A stretch of 64,000 bases of DNA from assembly GCA_022827685.1 (NCBI GenBank), contig JAJEIH010000049.1, forward strand, positions 81,206 to 145,205, in the 5' to 3' direction. Origin of the DNA: Alphaproteobacteria bacterium. GTDB taxonomy: Bacteria; Pseudomonadota; Alphaproteobacteria; Bin95. The notes beneath the pieces are model-generated. The model had not been told where the DNA came from and ran no database searches. It worked only from the letters and a program-made list of their open reading frames with translations. A program made the position numbers and the translations under genes. Shown in pieces: positions 53,366 through 62,556 of this stretch; position 1 is the first letter of the stretch, and each line of letters opens with the position of its first letter.

Positions 53366-55009
53366 TCAATTGCAGGCGAGCCCGCATTCAAGGCGCCGGC
53401 GCAGCCCTTCGACGCGCTCCGGGTCGGGGTCGAAATCCAGCGCGCGCTGCCACTGGAACCCGGCCTCCAGCCGGCGGCCGACCTTCCAGTAGGCGTCGCC
53501 CAGATGTTCGTTGACCACCGGGTCCAGCGGAGTCAGCGCCGCGGCGCGCTCAAGTTGACCGACTGCCTCGCCGTAACGGCCGGTGCGGAAATACACCCAC
53601 CCCAGGCTGTCGGCGATGTAACCGTCCCCCGGCCGCAGTTTGACGGCCTTGGCCAGCATCTCCTCGGCGCGTTCGTAGCGTTCGCCGCGATCGACCCAGG
53701 AATAGCCGAGATAGTTGAGGACATAGGCCTGGTTCGGCACGAATTCGAGCGCCTTCAGGAAGTCCCGCTCGGCGCGGTTCCAGCGGCGCGTGCGCTCGAG
53801 CGCAATGCCGCGGCCGTAATAAAGCCGCCAGTGGCGGGCCTCGGCCTGTCCCCCGATCCGGGCAATCGCGCGGTCATAGGCGGCCGCCGCATCCTCGTAC
53901 CGCTCCTCGCCGCGCAGCAGATGGCCGAGTTCGCCGAGCGGAAACGGGTCTTCCGGACGCGCGCTGGCCTCCGCTTCCAGAATCGCGGCCGCGTCCTCGA
54001 ACCGGTCCAGCGAGGCATAGGCCCGGGCGCGCCGCGCCTCGGCGGTCGCCCGCAGGACCGAGTCGACCGGCACGGCCCGGTAGGCCGCCACCGCCTCGTC
54101 GAACCGGTCCCGGTCAGCGAGAATGTCCCCCGCCAGCAGCACCGCGGCGCCGTGGTCCGGATTGAGCATGGCCGCGAGCCGGGCATAGAGAAGGGCGACG
54201 GGAACGCGGCGGCGGTTCAGCGCATCGGCCATGCCGAACAACACTTCGGCGACACCCTCCGACGGCGTCGAAACGAGCGGTTCGAGGCCGGCCGGCCCCT
54301 CGACATGGGGCTGCCCGCTCATGAGGAGGTAGCGCTGCAATTGCCGCCGTGCGGCTTCGGCATCGCCGGCCGCCGCCCGGAACGCCGCATCCGCCAGCAC
54401 GCCCCGTGCGCCGAAACCGGTTTCGCGGAACCGCTCGAACGCGCTGCCGGCCTCCTCCATCCGGCCCGATGCCTGGAGGAGAAGGGCGCGGTGCAATTGT
54501 GCCCAGCCGCGGGCGCCCTTGGTTTTTTCCGCTCTGGAAAGCGCCTCTTCGGCCCCCGGAGCATCGCCTGCCGCGTGGCGCGCCCATGCAAGCCCGAGCA
54601 TCCGGACGGCCTCCGGCAACGCCTTGCTCCCGGGCGTTTCGAGCCGGTTGGCCGCGGCCTGCCAGCTCCCTTGCCTCATGTCGTCCATGGCCAGGCGCAT
54701 CGCGACCAGGGCCTTGTCCAGCGACCGGCCGCCGGGCACGTCGGTCGCCGGGGATGCGTCCATCCGCCGGGCAAGGGCGAGACTCGCTTCGCCGTCGCCC
54801 GCCGCGACCCGTATCCGCAGGAGGTGGCCCTGGACCTTGAGGTTGCCGGGGTCGGCCTCCAATACGCGCCGGTAAAAGTCTTCCGCGGTGCCGATGTCGA
54901 ACTGCTGCTCCGCATAGCGGGCCGCGAGCCAGTCGGTGAGCGCCGGGGCAGCCTGCGGGCGGCAAGCGGCCGAGAACAGAAGCGCAAGTGCCAGAACAAA
55001 GGCGCGCAT
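53366..55009 (-). CDS. TPR-repeat lipoprotein
   Basis: 547 residues. [16 protein letters not shown] is a lipoprotein signal with the lipidated Cys at 16. The rest is helical TPR-like repeats, clearest from residue 330 onward: [73 protein letters not shown] and [33 protein letters not shown]. It probably scaffolds a cell-envelope complex. It is encoded directly upstream of ispE and 10 bp after the ETF-QO gene. Confidence 0.88.
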   Translation of the reverse strand: MRAFVLALALLFSAACRPQAAPALTDWLAARYAEQQFDIGTAEDFYRRVLEADPGNLKVQGHLLRIRVAAGDGEASLALARRMDASPATDVPGGRSLDKALVAMRLAMDDMRQGSWQAAANRLETPGSKALPEAVRMLGLAWARHAAGDAPGAEEALSRAEKTKGARGWAQLHRALLLQASGRMEEAGSAFERFRETGFGARGVLADAAFRAAAGDAEAARRQLQRYLLMSGQPHVEGPAGLEPLVSTPSEGVAEVLFGMADALNRRRVPVALLYARLAAMLNPDHGAAVLLAGDILADRDRFDEAVAAYRAVPVDSVLRATAEARRARAYASLDRFEDAAAILEAEASARPEDPFPLGELGHLLRGEERYEDAAAAYDRAIARIGGQAEARHWRLYYGRGIALERTRRWNRAERDFLKALEFVPNQAYVLNYLGYSWVDRGERYERAEEMLAKAVKLRPGDGYIADSLGWVYFRTGRYGEAVGQLERAAALTPLDPVVNEHLGDAYWKVGRRLEAGFQWQRALDFDPDPERVEGLRRRLECGLACN

Positions 55010-55019
55010 TCGCCCGCCC

Positions 55020-56663
55020 TCACATGTTCGGATAGTTGGGTCCGCCGCCGCCTTCCGGCACCGTCCAGACGATGTTCTGGGTCGGGTCCTTGATGTCGCA
55101 GGTCTTGCAGTGGACGCAGTTCTGCGCGTTGATCTGAAGGCGCGGGCCGCCGCCGTCCTCGACGATCTCGTAAACCCCGGCCGGGCAGTAGCGCTGCTCG
55201 GGCGCATCGAATTCGGCGAGATTGACCCGGATGGGGATCTCCGCGTCCTTCAGCACCAGGTGGACCGGCTGGTCCTCTTCGTGATTGGTGCCCGAAAGAT
55301 AGACGGAGGACGGCTTGTCGAAGGACACCACCCCGTCCGGCTTCGGGTATTCGATCGGCTTGTGGTCCTCGTGCCGGCCGGTGGCGGCATGGTCCGTGCT
55401 GTGATGGCGCAGCGTCCAGGGCGCCCGGCCGCGCAGCAGCATCTGGTCGAAACCCGCATGGAGCATCCCGGCCGCAAGGCCCCAGCGGAAGCCCGGGCGG
55501 ACATTGCGCGCCCGGTGGAGTTCGTCATGCAGCCAGGACGCGCGGAAGGCCTCCGGATAGGCCGTGAGCTCGTCGCCCCCTTCCGAGCCTTCCGACAGCC
55601 GGCTGAAGGCCGCCTCGGCGGCCAGCATGCCGGTCTTCATGGCGCCGTGGCTGCCCTTGATGCGCGGCACGTTGAGGAACCCCGCCTCGCAGCCGATCAG
55701 CGCGCCGCCGGGAAACACGAGCTTCGGCAGCGCCTGGATCCCGCCCTCGTTCACGGCACGGGCCCCGTAGGCGACGCGCTGCCCGCCTTCGAAGAAGGGG
55801 CGGATCCTGGGATGGGTCTTGTAGCGCTGGAATTCGTCGAAGGGGCTGAGCCAGGGATTGCGGTAGTCGAGAGCGATGACGAAACCGACCGCCACCTGCC
55901 CGCCCGCCAGGTGATAGAGGAAGGAGCCGCCATAGGTGCGCCCGTCCATCGGCCAGCCGGCGGTATGGACCACCAGCCCCGGCTCGTGGACCGCCGGATC
56001 GACATCCCACAGCTCCTTGATGCCGATGCCGTAGGTCTGCGGCTGGCAATCCCGCCGTAGGTCGAAGCGGTCCATAAGCTGCTTGCCGAGCGATCCGCGG
56101 CAGCCCTCGGCGAACATTGTGTATCTGGCGCGCAGCTCTATGCCGGGCTCGTGCGTCGCCTTGGGGTCGCCGTCGCGCCCGATGCCCATGTCGCCCGTCG
56201 CCACGCCGGCCACCGCCCCGTCCTCGCGGTAAAGCACTTCGGCGGCGGCGAAGCCCGGATAGATTTCCACCTCCAGCGCCTCGGCCTGTTCGGCCATCCA
56301 GCGGCAGACATTGCCGAGGCTCACGATATGGTTGCCGTGGTTGCGCAATGCCGGCGGCATGAACGGGCCCGGCACCCGAAAGGCGCGTTTCTCGCCGAGC
56401 AGATAGAACCGGTCCTCCTTGACCGGCGTGTCCAGAGGCGCGCCGAGCTCCTGCCAGTCGGGCAGCAATTCGTTGAGCGCGCGCGGATCGAGAACGGCGC
56501 CCGACAGGATATGGGCGCCGACCTCGGAGCCCTTCTCGATCAGGCAGACGGCAAGCTCGGACCCGGCCTCGGCCGCAAGCTGTTTCAGGCGAATCGCGGC
56601 GGCCAGCCCTGCCGGGCCCCCGCCGACGATGACGACATCGAACTCCATACTCTCGCGTCCCAT
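55020..56663 (-). CDS. Electron-transfer flavoprotein-ubiquinone oxidoreductase
   Basis: 547 residues; ATG 56648 is an alternative start. [21 protein letters not shown] is the FAD-binding dinucleotide fold, with [20 protein letters not shown] beside it. The C-terminal ferredoxin-like part carries [18 protein letters not shown], binding a [4Fe-4S] cluster together with the Cys of RYCPAGVYE. It passes electrons from ETF (fatty-acid and amino-acid oxidation) to ubiquinone at the membrane. Divergent from the UDG gene, sharing 63 bp. Confidence 0.94.
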   Translation of the reverse strand: MGRESMEFDVVIVGGGPAGLAAAIRLKQLAAEAGSELAVCLIEKGSEVGAHILSGAVLDPRALNELLPDWQELGAPLDTPVKEDRFYLLGEKRAFRVPGPFMPPALRNHGNHIVSLGNVCRWMAEQAEALEVEIYPGFAAAEVLYREDGAVAGVATGDMGIGRDGDPKATHEPGIELRARYTMFAEGCRGSLGKQLMDRFDLRRDCQPQTYGIGIKELWDVDPAVHEPGLVVHTAGWPMDGRTYGGSFLYHLAGGQVAVGFVIALDYRNPWLSPFDEFQRYKTHPRIRPFFEGGQRVAYGARAVNEGGIQALPKLVFPGGALIGCEAGFLNVPRIKGSHGAMKTGMLAAEAAFSRLSEGSEGGDELTAYPEAFRASWLHDELHRARNVRPGFRWGLAAGMLHAGFDQMLLRGRAPWTLRHHSTDHAATGRHEDHKPIEYPKPDGVVSFDKPSSVYLSGTNHEEDQPVHLVLKDAEIPIRVNLAEFDAPEQRYCPAGVYEIVEDGGGPRLQINAQNCVHCKTCDIKDPTQNIVWTVPEGGGGPNYPNM

Positions 56664-56726
56664 GTCCGGCCCTTTCCATCCGGCGCGCATTTTGCGCTAA
56701 CATAGTCTGGACATTCAGGCTGCGCC

Positions 56727-57497
56727 ATGACCGAACGGGAACCCTTGTTCGCGGCGCTGGAGTGGCAATTGGAGGCGGGTGTGGACGAGGTTGTCGGCTT
56801 CGAGCCGGTTGACCGGTTCGCCCCGCCGCCGGTAAGCAAGGCGCCGGTCTCCCCGCCCCCCGCTCCCGGGGCGGCGCCGTCGCCTGCGCGCCCGGCGGCG
56901 GCGCCCGCTGCGCAGGATACGGCGGCGGACGGCGATCTGGATGCGCTCCGCGAACGCCTGCTCGCCTTCGACGGCTGCGCGCTGAAGAAGACGGCCACCA
57001 GCACCGTGTTCGGCGAAGGTCCGGCCGGGGCCGGCCTGATGATCGTCGGAGAGGCGCCGGGAGCCGATGAAGACCGCCAGGGCCGCCCCTTTGTCGGGCC
57101 GAGCGGGCGGCTTCTGGAGCGGATGCTGGCCGCAATCGGGCTCGCGCGCGAGGAGGTCTATATCGCCAACACCGTCTATTGGCGCCCGCCGGGCAACCGC
57201 ACGCCTTCGGCGGAGGAGGTGGAAGCCTGCCGTCCGTTCGTGGACCGGCAGATTGCGCTGGTGGCGCCGAAAGTGCTGATGCTGGCCGGCGGCGCGGCCG
57301 CCAAGACGCTGCTCGGCACGACGGAAGGCATCATGCGCCTGCGCGGGCGCTGGCAGGCTTTCGCGACGCCGGACGGGCCGGTCGATGTCATGCCGACCTT
57401 CCATCCGGCTTTCCTGCTGCGTTCGCCGGCGCGCAAGCGCGAGGCCTGGCGGGACCTGCTGGCCGTAAAGGCCCGGCTGGAGGCCGGACGTCCGTGA
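56727..57497 (+). CDS. Family-4-type uracil-DNA glycosylase with reduced FeS cysteine set
   Basis: 256 residues. The N-terminal 70 residues are a Pro/Ala-rich linker. MIVGEAPGADEDRQGRPFVGPSGRLLERML is the family-4 motif 1, and DVMPTFHPAFLLRSP the motif 2 loop with the catalytic-region His. Of the four cysteines that bind the [4Fe-4S] cluster in classical members, only two remain (FDGCALKK and EACRPF); the other two positions are Phe and Trp (VYWRPPGNR). It removes uracil from DNA. Its stop overlaps the next gene by GTGA. Confidence 0.88.
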   Translation: MTEREPLFAALEWQLEAGVDEVVGFEPVDRFAPPPVSKAPVSPPPAPGAAPSPARPAAAPAAQDTAADGDLDALRERLLAFDGCALKKTATSTVFGEGPAGAGLMIVGEAPGADEDRQGRPFVGPSGRLLERMLAAIGLAREEVYIANTVYWRPPGNRTPSAEEVEACRPFVDRQIALVAPKVLMLAGGAAAKTLLGTTEGIMRLRGRWQAFATPDGPVDVMPTFHPAFLLRSPARKREAWRDLLAVKARLEAGRP

Positions 57498-59212
57498 GGG
57501 TCCTTGCGCTCGCCATGCTGACGGTATGGAGCGGCGCCGCCGGGGCCGCCGAGTTCCGGATCCTGTCGCCGGCCGATACGGACCGCTACCAGCGCCTTTT
57601 CCAGCTGGAGGCGGAGAACCTCTGGGAGGAATCGGACGCGCTGGCGAAGGAGGTGGAGAACCGGCTGCTGATGGGCCATGTGCTTTACCAGCGCTACGCC
57701 GTCTCGCGCGAATATGTCACGCCATACGAGGAATTGCGGGCCTGGCTGGAGGCCTATGGCGACCATCCGGGCGCGCAGGAAGTATCGCGCCTGGCGCTGA
57801 AGCGCCGGCCGCCGGGCGCGCTGCCGCCGCCGCCGGAGAAGCATCCGCCCGTGCGCAAGCCGACGCCGGTGTTTCTCGCCGCGCCCCTGCGGAAGCCGCC
57901 GACGGCCGTTGGCCGGATCTATGCCCGGATCATCGAGCAGCATCTGAGGAACGAGCGGCCCGATCTTGCGCGAAGCCTGTTCCGCGACGCGGCCGTGCAT
58001 CGTGCGCTCGGGCAGGATTACGCCGACAAGCTGCGCGCCGATATCGCGTTCTTCTACTACCTTCTCGGCAAGGATGCGGAAGCCTACAGCCTCGCCTCGA
58101 GGCGCGCGGAACTCGCGCAGGGCCGGGTTTCGCTGCTCCACTGGGTCGCCGGGCTGGCGTCGCTCAGGCTCGGCTGGCATGCGGGTGCGGCGCGGCATTT
58201 CGCGGCCCATGCGCGGTCTCCCGCGGCCTCGCCCTGGAACGCGTCCGCCGGCGCATTCTGGGCGGCCAGGATGCTGCGGCAGATCGAGCGGCCCGAGGAG
58301 GCTGAAATATGGCTCCGGGAAGCGGCGCGCCACAAGCGCACCTTCTACGGAATGCTGGCCCGCGAAATGCTGGGCCTGCCGCATGGGCTGAATTTCGAGC
58401 CGCCGCCGCTCGACGACGCGGACCGCCTGCGGATTCACGCGGAACCGGCGGCGATCCGCGCGCTGGCGCTGGCCGAGGTGGGGCGCATTGTCGAGGCGGA
58501 GGCCGAAATGCGCCGCGCTCTGGCCGATGCCGATGCTGACACGACGCGCGCCCTGCTCGCCGTTTCCACAACGGCCCATCTGCCGCGTTCGGCGCTGCTG
58601 GCCGGGCGCCGCCTGCTCGGTCGCGGCGACGCGCCCCGCGACCTCGCGCTCTATCCGCTGGCGCCCTGGGAACCGGAGGGCGGCTACGGTCTGGACCGGG
58701 CGCTGCTGCTGGGCTTCATGCGCCGCGAGAGCGCGTTCGACACCCGGGCCTTCAGCAAGGCCGGGGCGCGCGGGCTGATGCAGCTCATGCCTTCGACGGC
58801 GAATGCCGTCTCGGGCGGCGAGCGCTTCGCCGGCAGGAAGCTAAAGCGCCTTCTGGAGCCCGAACTCAATCTGACGCTCGGCCGCAACTATCTCAGCATG
58901 CTGCTGGAAAAGGACGAGGTGTCGGGCAACCTCCTCAATCTCGCCATCGCCTACAATGCGGGCGCCGGCAGGCTTCGCCGCTGGAATGCGACCGTGCGGC
59001 ACATGGACGACCGGCTTCTGTTCATCGAGAGCTTGCCTGCCAAGGAGACCCGGTTGTTCGTCGAGCATGTGCTCACGAATATCTGGGCCTATCGGGCGCG
59101 TCTGGGCCAGAAGCGGCCGAGCCTGGCCGCGCTGGCGGCCGGCGAGGCGCCGCTCTATAAGTCCCTCGATACCCGTCAGGCGGACGCGGCCGGCAGGCCG
59201 CCGAATGTGTGA
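57494..59212 (+). CDS. Soluble lytic murein transglycosylase (SLT family)
   Basis: 572 residues from a GTG overlapping the UDG stop. A signal peptide (RVLALAMLTVWSGAAGAA) is followed by a long alpha-superhelical region (to about residue 400). The catalytic SLT domain carries LLLGFMRRESAFDTRAFSKAGARGLMQLMPSTA (catalytic Glu) and LAIAYNAGAGRLRRW. It cleaves the glycan strand of peptidoglycan to 1,6-anhydromuropeptides in the periplasm. Confidence 0.92.
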   Translation: MRVLALAMLTVWSGAAGAAEFRILSPADTDRYQRLFQLEAENLWEESDALAKEVENRLLMGHVLYQRYAVSREYVTPYEELRAWLEAYGDHPGAQEVSRLALKRRPPGALPPPPEKHPPVRKPTPVFLAAPLRKPPTAVGRIYARIIEQHLRNERPDLARSLFRDAAVHRALGQDYADKLRADIAFFYYLLGKDAEAYSLASRRAELAQGRVSLLHWVAGLASLRLGWHAGAARHFAAHARSPAASPWNASAGAFWAARMLRQIERPEEAEIWLREAARHKRTFYGMLAREMLGLPHGLNFEPPPLDDADRLRIHAEPAAIRALALAEVGRIVEAEAEMRRALADADADTTRALLAVSTTAHLPRSALLAGRRLLGRGDAPRDLALYPLAPWEPEGGYGLDRALLLGFMRRESAFDTRAFSKAGARGLMQLMPSTANAVSGGERFAGRKLKRLLEPELNLTLGRNYLSMLLEKDEVSGNLLNLAIAYNAGAGRLRRWNATVRHMDDRLLFIESLPAKETRLFVEHVLTNIWAYRARLGQKRPSLAALAAGEAPLYKSLDTRQADAAGRPPNV

Positions 59213-59240
59213 GGCGCCCTCGCGCGGAAAGCTCCCCGCA

Positions 59241-59792
59241 ATGCCAGGAACGATCGACGAGAGCCGCCCCTTCATCCCCGTGCGCATCGCGGTGCTCACC
59301 GTCTCGGACACGCGCGGCGCGGCCGACGACCGCTCGGGCGACACGCTGGTCGGGCGGCTGGAGAGCGACGGGCACATTCTCGCGGACCGCGCCATCGTCC
59401 GCGACGAGATCGACGCCATCCGCTCGGCGTTGCGGCGCTGGATCGACGATCCTGAAATCGACTGCGTGATTGCGACCGGCGGCACCGGGCTTACCGGCCG
59501 CGATGTCACGCCCGAAGCGTTCGAGGGCGTCTATGAGAAGCGGATCGACGGCTTCGGCGAGCTGTTCCGCTGGCAGAGCTTCCAGAAGATCGGCGCCTCG
59601 ACCATCCAGTCGCGCGCCACGGCCGGGGTCGCCCGCGGCACCTACCTGTTCGCCCTGCCCGGCTCGACCGGCGCCTGCAGGGACGCCTGGGACGACATCC
59701 TCCACTGGCAGCTCGACTACCGCTTCCGCCCCTGCAATTTCGTTGAGATCATGCCCCGCCTCCAGGAGCATGTCGCGGGCCGCGGAGGGTGA
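59241..59792 (+). CDS. moaB: Molybdenum cofactor biosynthesis protein MoaB/Mog
   Basis: 183 residues. RIAVLTVSDTRGAADDRSGDTLVGRLE and VIATGGTGLTGRDVTPEAF are the molybdopterin-binding MoCF motifs, and YLFALPGSTGACRDAWDDIL is the conserved end. It adenylylates molybdopterin before metal insertion. The window also encodes a molybdopterin oxidoreductase that would need this cofactor. Confidence 0.93.
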   Translation: MPGTIDESRPFIPVRIAVLTVSDTRGAADDRSGDTLVGRLESDGHILADRAIVRDEIDAIRSALRRWIDDPEIDCVIATGGTGLTGRDVTPEAFEGVYEKRIDGFGELFRWQSFQKIGASTIQSRATAGVARGTYLFALPGSTGACRDAWDDILHWQLDYRFRPCNFVEIMPRLQEHVAGRGG

Positions 59793-59959
59793 AAATTGCG
59801 TCGCAATTCGACTGGGACCGCAAGCAGCCGGGCTTCGAGGAAGAGTGCCGCCGGCAGGCGGCGCTGGTTGCAAAGGCCGACCGGGACGACCCGGAACTTA
59901 TGGCGTTCCTGGACGCTGCATTCGAGGATTGGGCGAAAAGCCTGGACGACTGGGAATGA
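59789..59959 (+). pseudogene. Truncated MazE-like / DUF3018 antitoxin remnant
   Basis: A 56-codon frame from a GTG overlapping the moaB stop reads PGFEEECRRQAALVAKADRDDPELMAFLDAAFEDW. This resembles the C-terminal half of DUF3018 antitoxins, but the N-terminal DNA-binding part is missing and no toxin gene follows. The GTG has no spaced ribosome site. It is probably a relic of a lost toxin-antitoxin pair, though a short expressed peptide is possible. Confidence 0.55.
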
Positions 59960-59967
59960 GCCGCCCT

Positions 59968-59995
59968 CCAGCGTTGCCCGCTGGCGTCTCTTCTT
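59968..59995 (+). terminator. Probable terminator after moaB
   Basis: CCAGCG-TTGCC-CGCTGG forms a 6-bp stem with a 5-nt loop, followed by the pyrimidine-rich CGTCTCTTCTT. It lies 9 bp beyond the remnant's stop. This is the best Rho-independent terminator candidate in the window. Confidence 0.5.
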
Positions 59996-60067
59996 GACGC
60001 GCCGTTCTATCCGGAACCGCCTGCGCCGGGCGGATTTCCCCGGCGTCGAAGCCAGAAGGGACCCGCC

Positions 60068-60625
60068 ATGACTCTCCTCGTTGCCGGCCTCGCGCTTTTC
60101 ATCGTCCTGCATCTGGTTCCGAGCGTTCCCCCCCTTCGCGCCGGCCTTGTCACCATTATGGGCGGGAAGCGGTATCGCGGGGCGTTCTCGGGCCTCGCGC
60201 TCGCAGCCTTCGTGCTGATCGTATGGGGCTATTCGGCGGCTCCGTTCGAGCCGGTCTATTCGCCTCCCGACTGGGGGCGGCAGACGGCGATGTGGCTGGC
60301 GCCGGCGGCGTTCGTGCTGTTCGCGGCGGCCAATATGCCGACGCACATCCGGTCCGTCGTGCATCACCCCATGCTGCTCGGGCTTCTTCTCTGGGCGCTC
60401 GCCCATCTGGCGGCCAACGGAGACCTGCGCTCGCTCCTGCTCTTCGGGAGCCTGGCGGGATTCTCGGTGGTGGCGGCGGTAAGCGCCGTGGCGCGCGGCA
60501 AACGGCCCCCCGCCGACAAGGCGCCGCGTCTCGCGATGGATGCGGCGGCGCTCGCGTCGGGGCTCGTCGCCGCTGCCGTCTTCGCATATTTCCACGCCGC
60601 ATTGTTCGGCGCGCCGGTGCTGTAG
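60068..60625 (+). CDS. nnrU: NnrU-family membrane protein
   Basis: 185 residues with about five membrane helices. LFIVLHLVPSVPPLRAGLVTIMGGKRYRGAFSGLALAAF at the start and APAAFVLFAAANMPTHIRSVVHHPMLLGLLLWALAHLAANGD (His-rich) are NnrU signatures. NnrU is encoded near nitric-oxide/nitrite reductase genes in denitrifiers and is related to methyltransferase-like isoprenylcysteine proteins; its role is not fixed. Here it lies 13 kb from the nos operon. Convergent with cobT. Confidence 0.85.
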   Translation: MTLLVAGLALFIVLHLVPSVPPLRAGLVTIMGGKRYRGAFSGLALAAFVLIVWGYSAAPFEPVYSPPDWGRQTAMWLAPAAFVLFAAANMPTHIRSVVHHPMLLGLLLWALAHLAANGDLRSLLLFGSLAGFSVVAAVSAVARGKRPPADKAPRLAMDAAALASGLVAAAVFAYFHAALFGAPVL

Positions 60626-60629
60626 AACC

Positions 60630-61727
60630 CTATCCGGACCCGCCTGCCGGGCGGGTTTCCGGGCCGGAGACGCCGGCGCCCTCGAAGGTGGCCATGTCCG
60701 CATGGCAGCGGGCGGCGGCCCTGAGCAGGGCGAGTGCGAGCGCCGCGCCGGAACCTTCCCCGAGGCGCATGCCCAGGTCGAGCAGCGGCGCCTTGCCCCA
60801 GAGCGCCAGCAACCGCCCGTGGGCGGGCTCGGCGGAGAGGTGGCCGGCCTGACAGTGGTCGAGGCCCGACGGGTCGAGCGCATGCAGCACGGCCGCGGCC
60901 GCCGCCGCGCCGTAGCCGTCCAGCACAACCGGCACCCGGCCCATCCGCGCGGCCGCGAGTGCGCCGAACATGGCGGCGGTCTCGAAGCCGCCGAGGCGGC
61001 GCAGCACCTCCAGCGGCGGCCGGCCGCCATGCCGGGCGGCGCCGAGGCGCACCGCTTTGATCTTGGCCTCGAGCCGCGCGCCGGAAACCCCTGTGCCCGG
61101 CCCTGTCCAGTCTTCGGCGTCTCCCCCGTGCAGCGCATGCGCGATGGCGGCGGCGGAGGTGGTGTTGGCGATGCCCATCTCGCCGATCGCGAGCGCATCG
61201 ATGCCGGGCTCGACGGCCATCATGCCGTAGGCGACGGCGCGCGCGCATTCCTCGTCCGTCATGGCGGGCGCCTCGGTGAAGTCCGCCGTCGGCGCCTCAA
61301 GCGACAACTCATAAACCCGGAGTTCGGCATCCAGCGCGCCGCAAATGGCGTTCACCGCCGCGCCGCCGGCGATGAAGTTCCGCACCATTTCCGCCGTCAC
61401 CGAAGCGGGCCAGGCCGAGACGCCGCGCCGGGCGACGCCGTGATTGCCGGCGAACACGGCGACGCGCGGCCTGTCGAGCCGCGGCGGATGGCGGCCCTGC
61501 CACGCGGCGAGCCATTCCGCCAGTTCCTCCAGCCGCCCGAGCGCGCCCGGCGGCTTGGTCAACAGGGCGTCCCGCGCGCGCGCCGCCTCCCGCGCCGCTT
61601 CGTCGGGGCCGGGCAGGTGCGCGAGCGTTTCGGCGATCTCGGCAAGCGAGACAATCGGAGCGGTCTCGTCATGCGAGACAATCGGAGCGGTCTCGTCATG
61701 CGAGACACCGGGGTCGGTTTCGGACAT
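60630..61727 (-). CDS. cobT: Nicotinate-nucleotide-dimethylbenzimidazole phosphoribosyltransferase
   Basis: 365 residues. PPGALGRLEELAEWLAAWQG, VFAGNHGVARRGVSAWP, FIAGGAAVNAI, IGEMGIANTTSAAAI and the catalytic-Glu region MRLGEGSGAALAL are CobT motifs. It makes alpha-ribazole phosphate for the lower ligand of cobamide. The first 27 residues hold a duplicated VSHDETAPI caused by a 27-bp tandem repeat and are not part of the conserved fold. Divergent from cobS. Confidence 0.94.
   Translation of the reverse strand: MSETDPGVSHDETAPIVSHDETAPIVSLAEIAETLAHLPGPDEAAREAARARDALLTKPPGALGRLEELAEWLAAWQGRHPPRLDRPRVAVFAGNHGVARRGVSAWPASVTAEMVRNFIAGGAAVNAICGALDAELRVYELSLEAPTADFTEAPAMTDEECARAVAYGMMAVEPGIDALAIGEMGIANTTSAAAIAHALHGGDAEDWTGPGTGVSGARLEAKIKAVRLGAARHGGRPPLEVLRRLGGFETAAMFGALAAARMGRVPVVLDGYGAAAAAAVLHALDPSGLDHCQAGHLSAEPAHGRLLALWGKAPLLDLGMRLGEGSGAALALALLRAAARCHADMATFEGAGVSGPETRPAGGSG
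61646..61699. repeat. 27-bp tandem repeat in the 5' end of cobT
   Basis: Two exact 27-bp copies (61646-61672 and 61673-61699), followed by a partial third. They encode the duplicated VSHDETAPI near the CobT N-terminus; 27 is a multiple of three, so copy-number changes keep the frame. Confidence 0.85.
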
Positions 61728-61763
61728 GCTGGCGGTCTATCGCGGATTCGCCCGGGGAAGTCC

Positions 61764-62471
61764 ATGCGCGCCCTCGACGACATGCGGCTGGCCTTCCAGT
61801 TCCTGACCGTGCTGCCCGTCGGCCGGCCCGATCCCGGGCCGCTCGGCGGGACGGCCTGGTGCTTTCCGCTGGTGGGACTGGCCGTTGGCGGCTCGGTTGC
61901 GCTTGCCTTCCTGGCGGCGCGGGAGGCGGGCCTCCCGTCCGAATTGGCGGGGTTCCTCGCCATCGGCGTCGGCATCGCGGTCACCGGCGGGCTGCATGAG
62001 GACGGTCTGGCCGATACGGCGGACGGCCTCGGCGTCCGGGACCGGCGGCGGGCCCTGGAAGCCATGCGCGATTCCCGCACCGGCGCCTTCGGCGTGGTGG
62101 CATTGGCGCTGACCGTGCCGATGCGGGCGCTGGCGCTGGCGGCGGCGGGGCCGGTCGCGGCGCTTGCCGCGCATGCGCTCTCGCGCGGCGCCATGGCGGG
62201 CGCGATGGCCTGGACGCCGCCGGCCCGCCCGGACGGCCTGGCGGCCGAGGCCGGCCCCACCTCTGCCGTTGCCGCGCTCCTGCTGGCGTCAGGCATCGGC
62301 ATCGTGCTCGGCTGGCCGGCGGTTCCGGCGGCGGCGCTCGCGGCCCTCGCTGCAGGATGGTGGACGGCCCGGCGATTCGGCGGCCACACGGGCGACACGC
62401 TGGGCGCCGTCCAGCAGGCAACGGAACTGGCGGTCCTGCTTGCGCTGGCGGGCCATATGGGGGCCGACTGA
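61764..62471 (+). CDS. cobS: Adenosylcobinamide-GDP ribazoletransferase (cobalamin synthase)
   Basis: 235 residues; ATG 61782 is an alternative start. [13 protein letters not shown] at the start, [16 protein letters not shown] (the conserved metal-binding motif near residue 75), [13 protein letters not shown] and the final [16 protein letters not shown] are CobS hallmarks, with five to six membrane helices. It joins GDP-cobinamide and alpha-ribazole, the last step of cobalamin assembly. Divergent from cobT, sharing 36 bp. Confidence 0.93.
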   Translation: MRALDDMRLAFQFLTVLPVGRPDPGPLGGTAWCFPLVGLAVGGSVALAFLAAREAGLPSELAGFLAIGVGIAVTGGLHEDGLADTADGLGVRDRRRALEAMRDSRTGAFGVVALALTVPMRALALAAAGPVAALAAHALSRGAMAGAMAWTPPARPDGLAAEAGPTSAVAALLLASGIGIVLGWPAVPAAALAALAAGWWTARRFGGHTGDTLGAVQQATELAVLLALAGHMGAD

Positions 62472-62479
62472 AACGCGGG

Positions 62480-62495
62480 TGTTTCACGTGAAACA
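62480..62495. other. parS: Perfect parS centromere site
   Basis: TGTTTCACGTGAAACA is a 16-bp perfect palindrome identical to the bacterial ParB-binding consensus. It lies in the non-coding gap between cobS and mnmG. ParB loaded here drives chromosome segregation with ParA. In this class parA and parB usually follow mnmG and rsmG, which would be just beyond the right edge. Confidence 0.95.
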
Positions 62496-62556
62496 CGGCG
62501 CCGGAGAGGCGCGCCGGGCTTGCCCCGCGCGGCGCATCGTCCTATTGGACCGGGCC

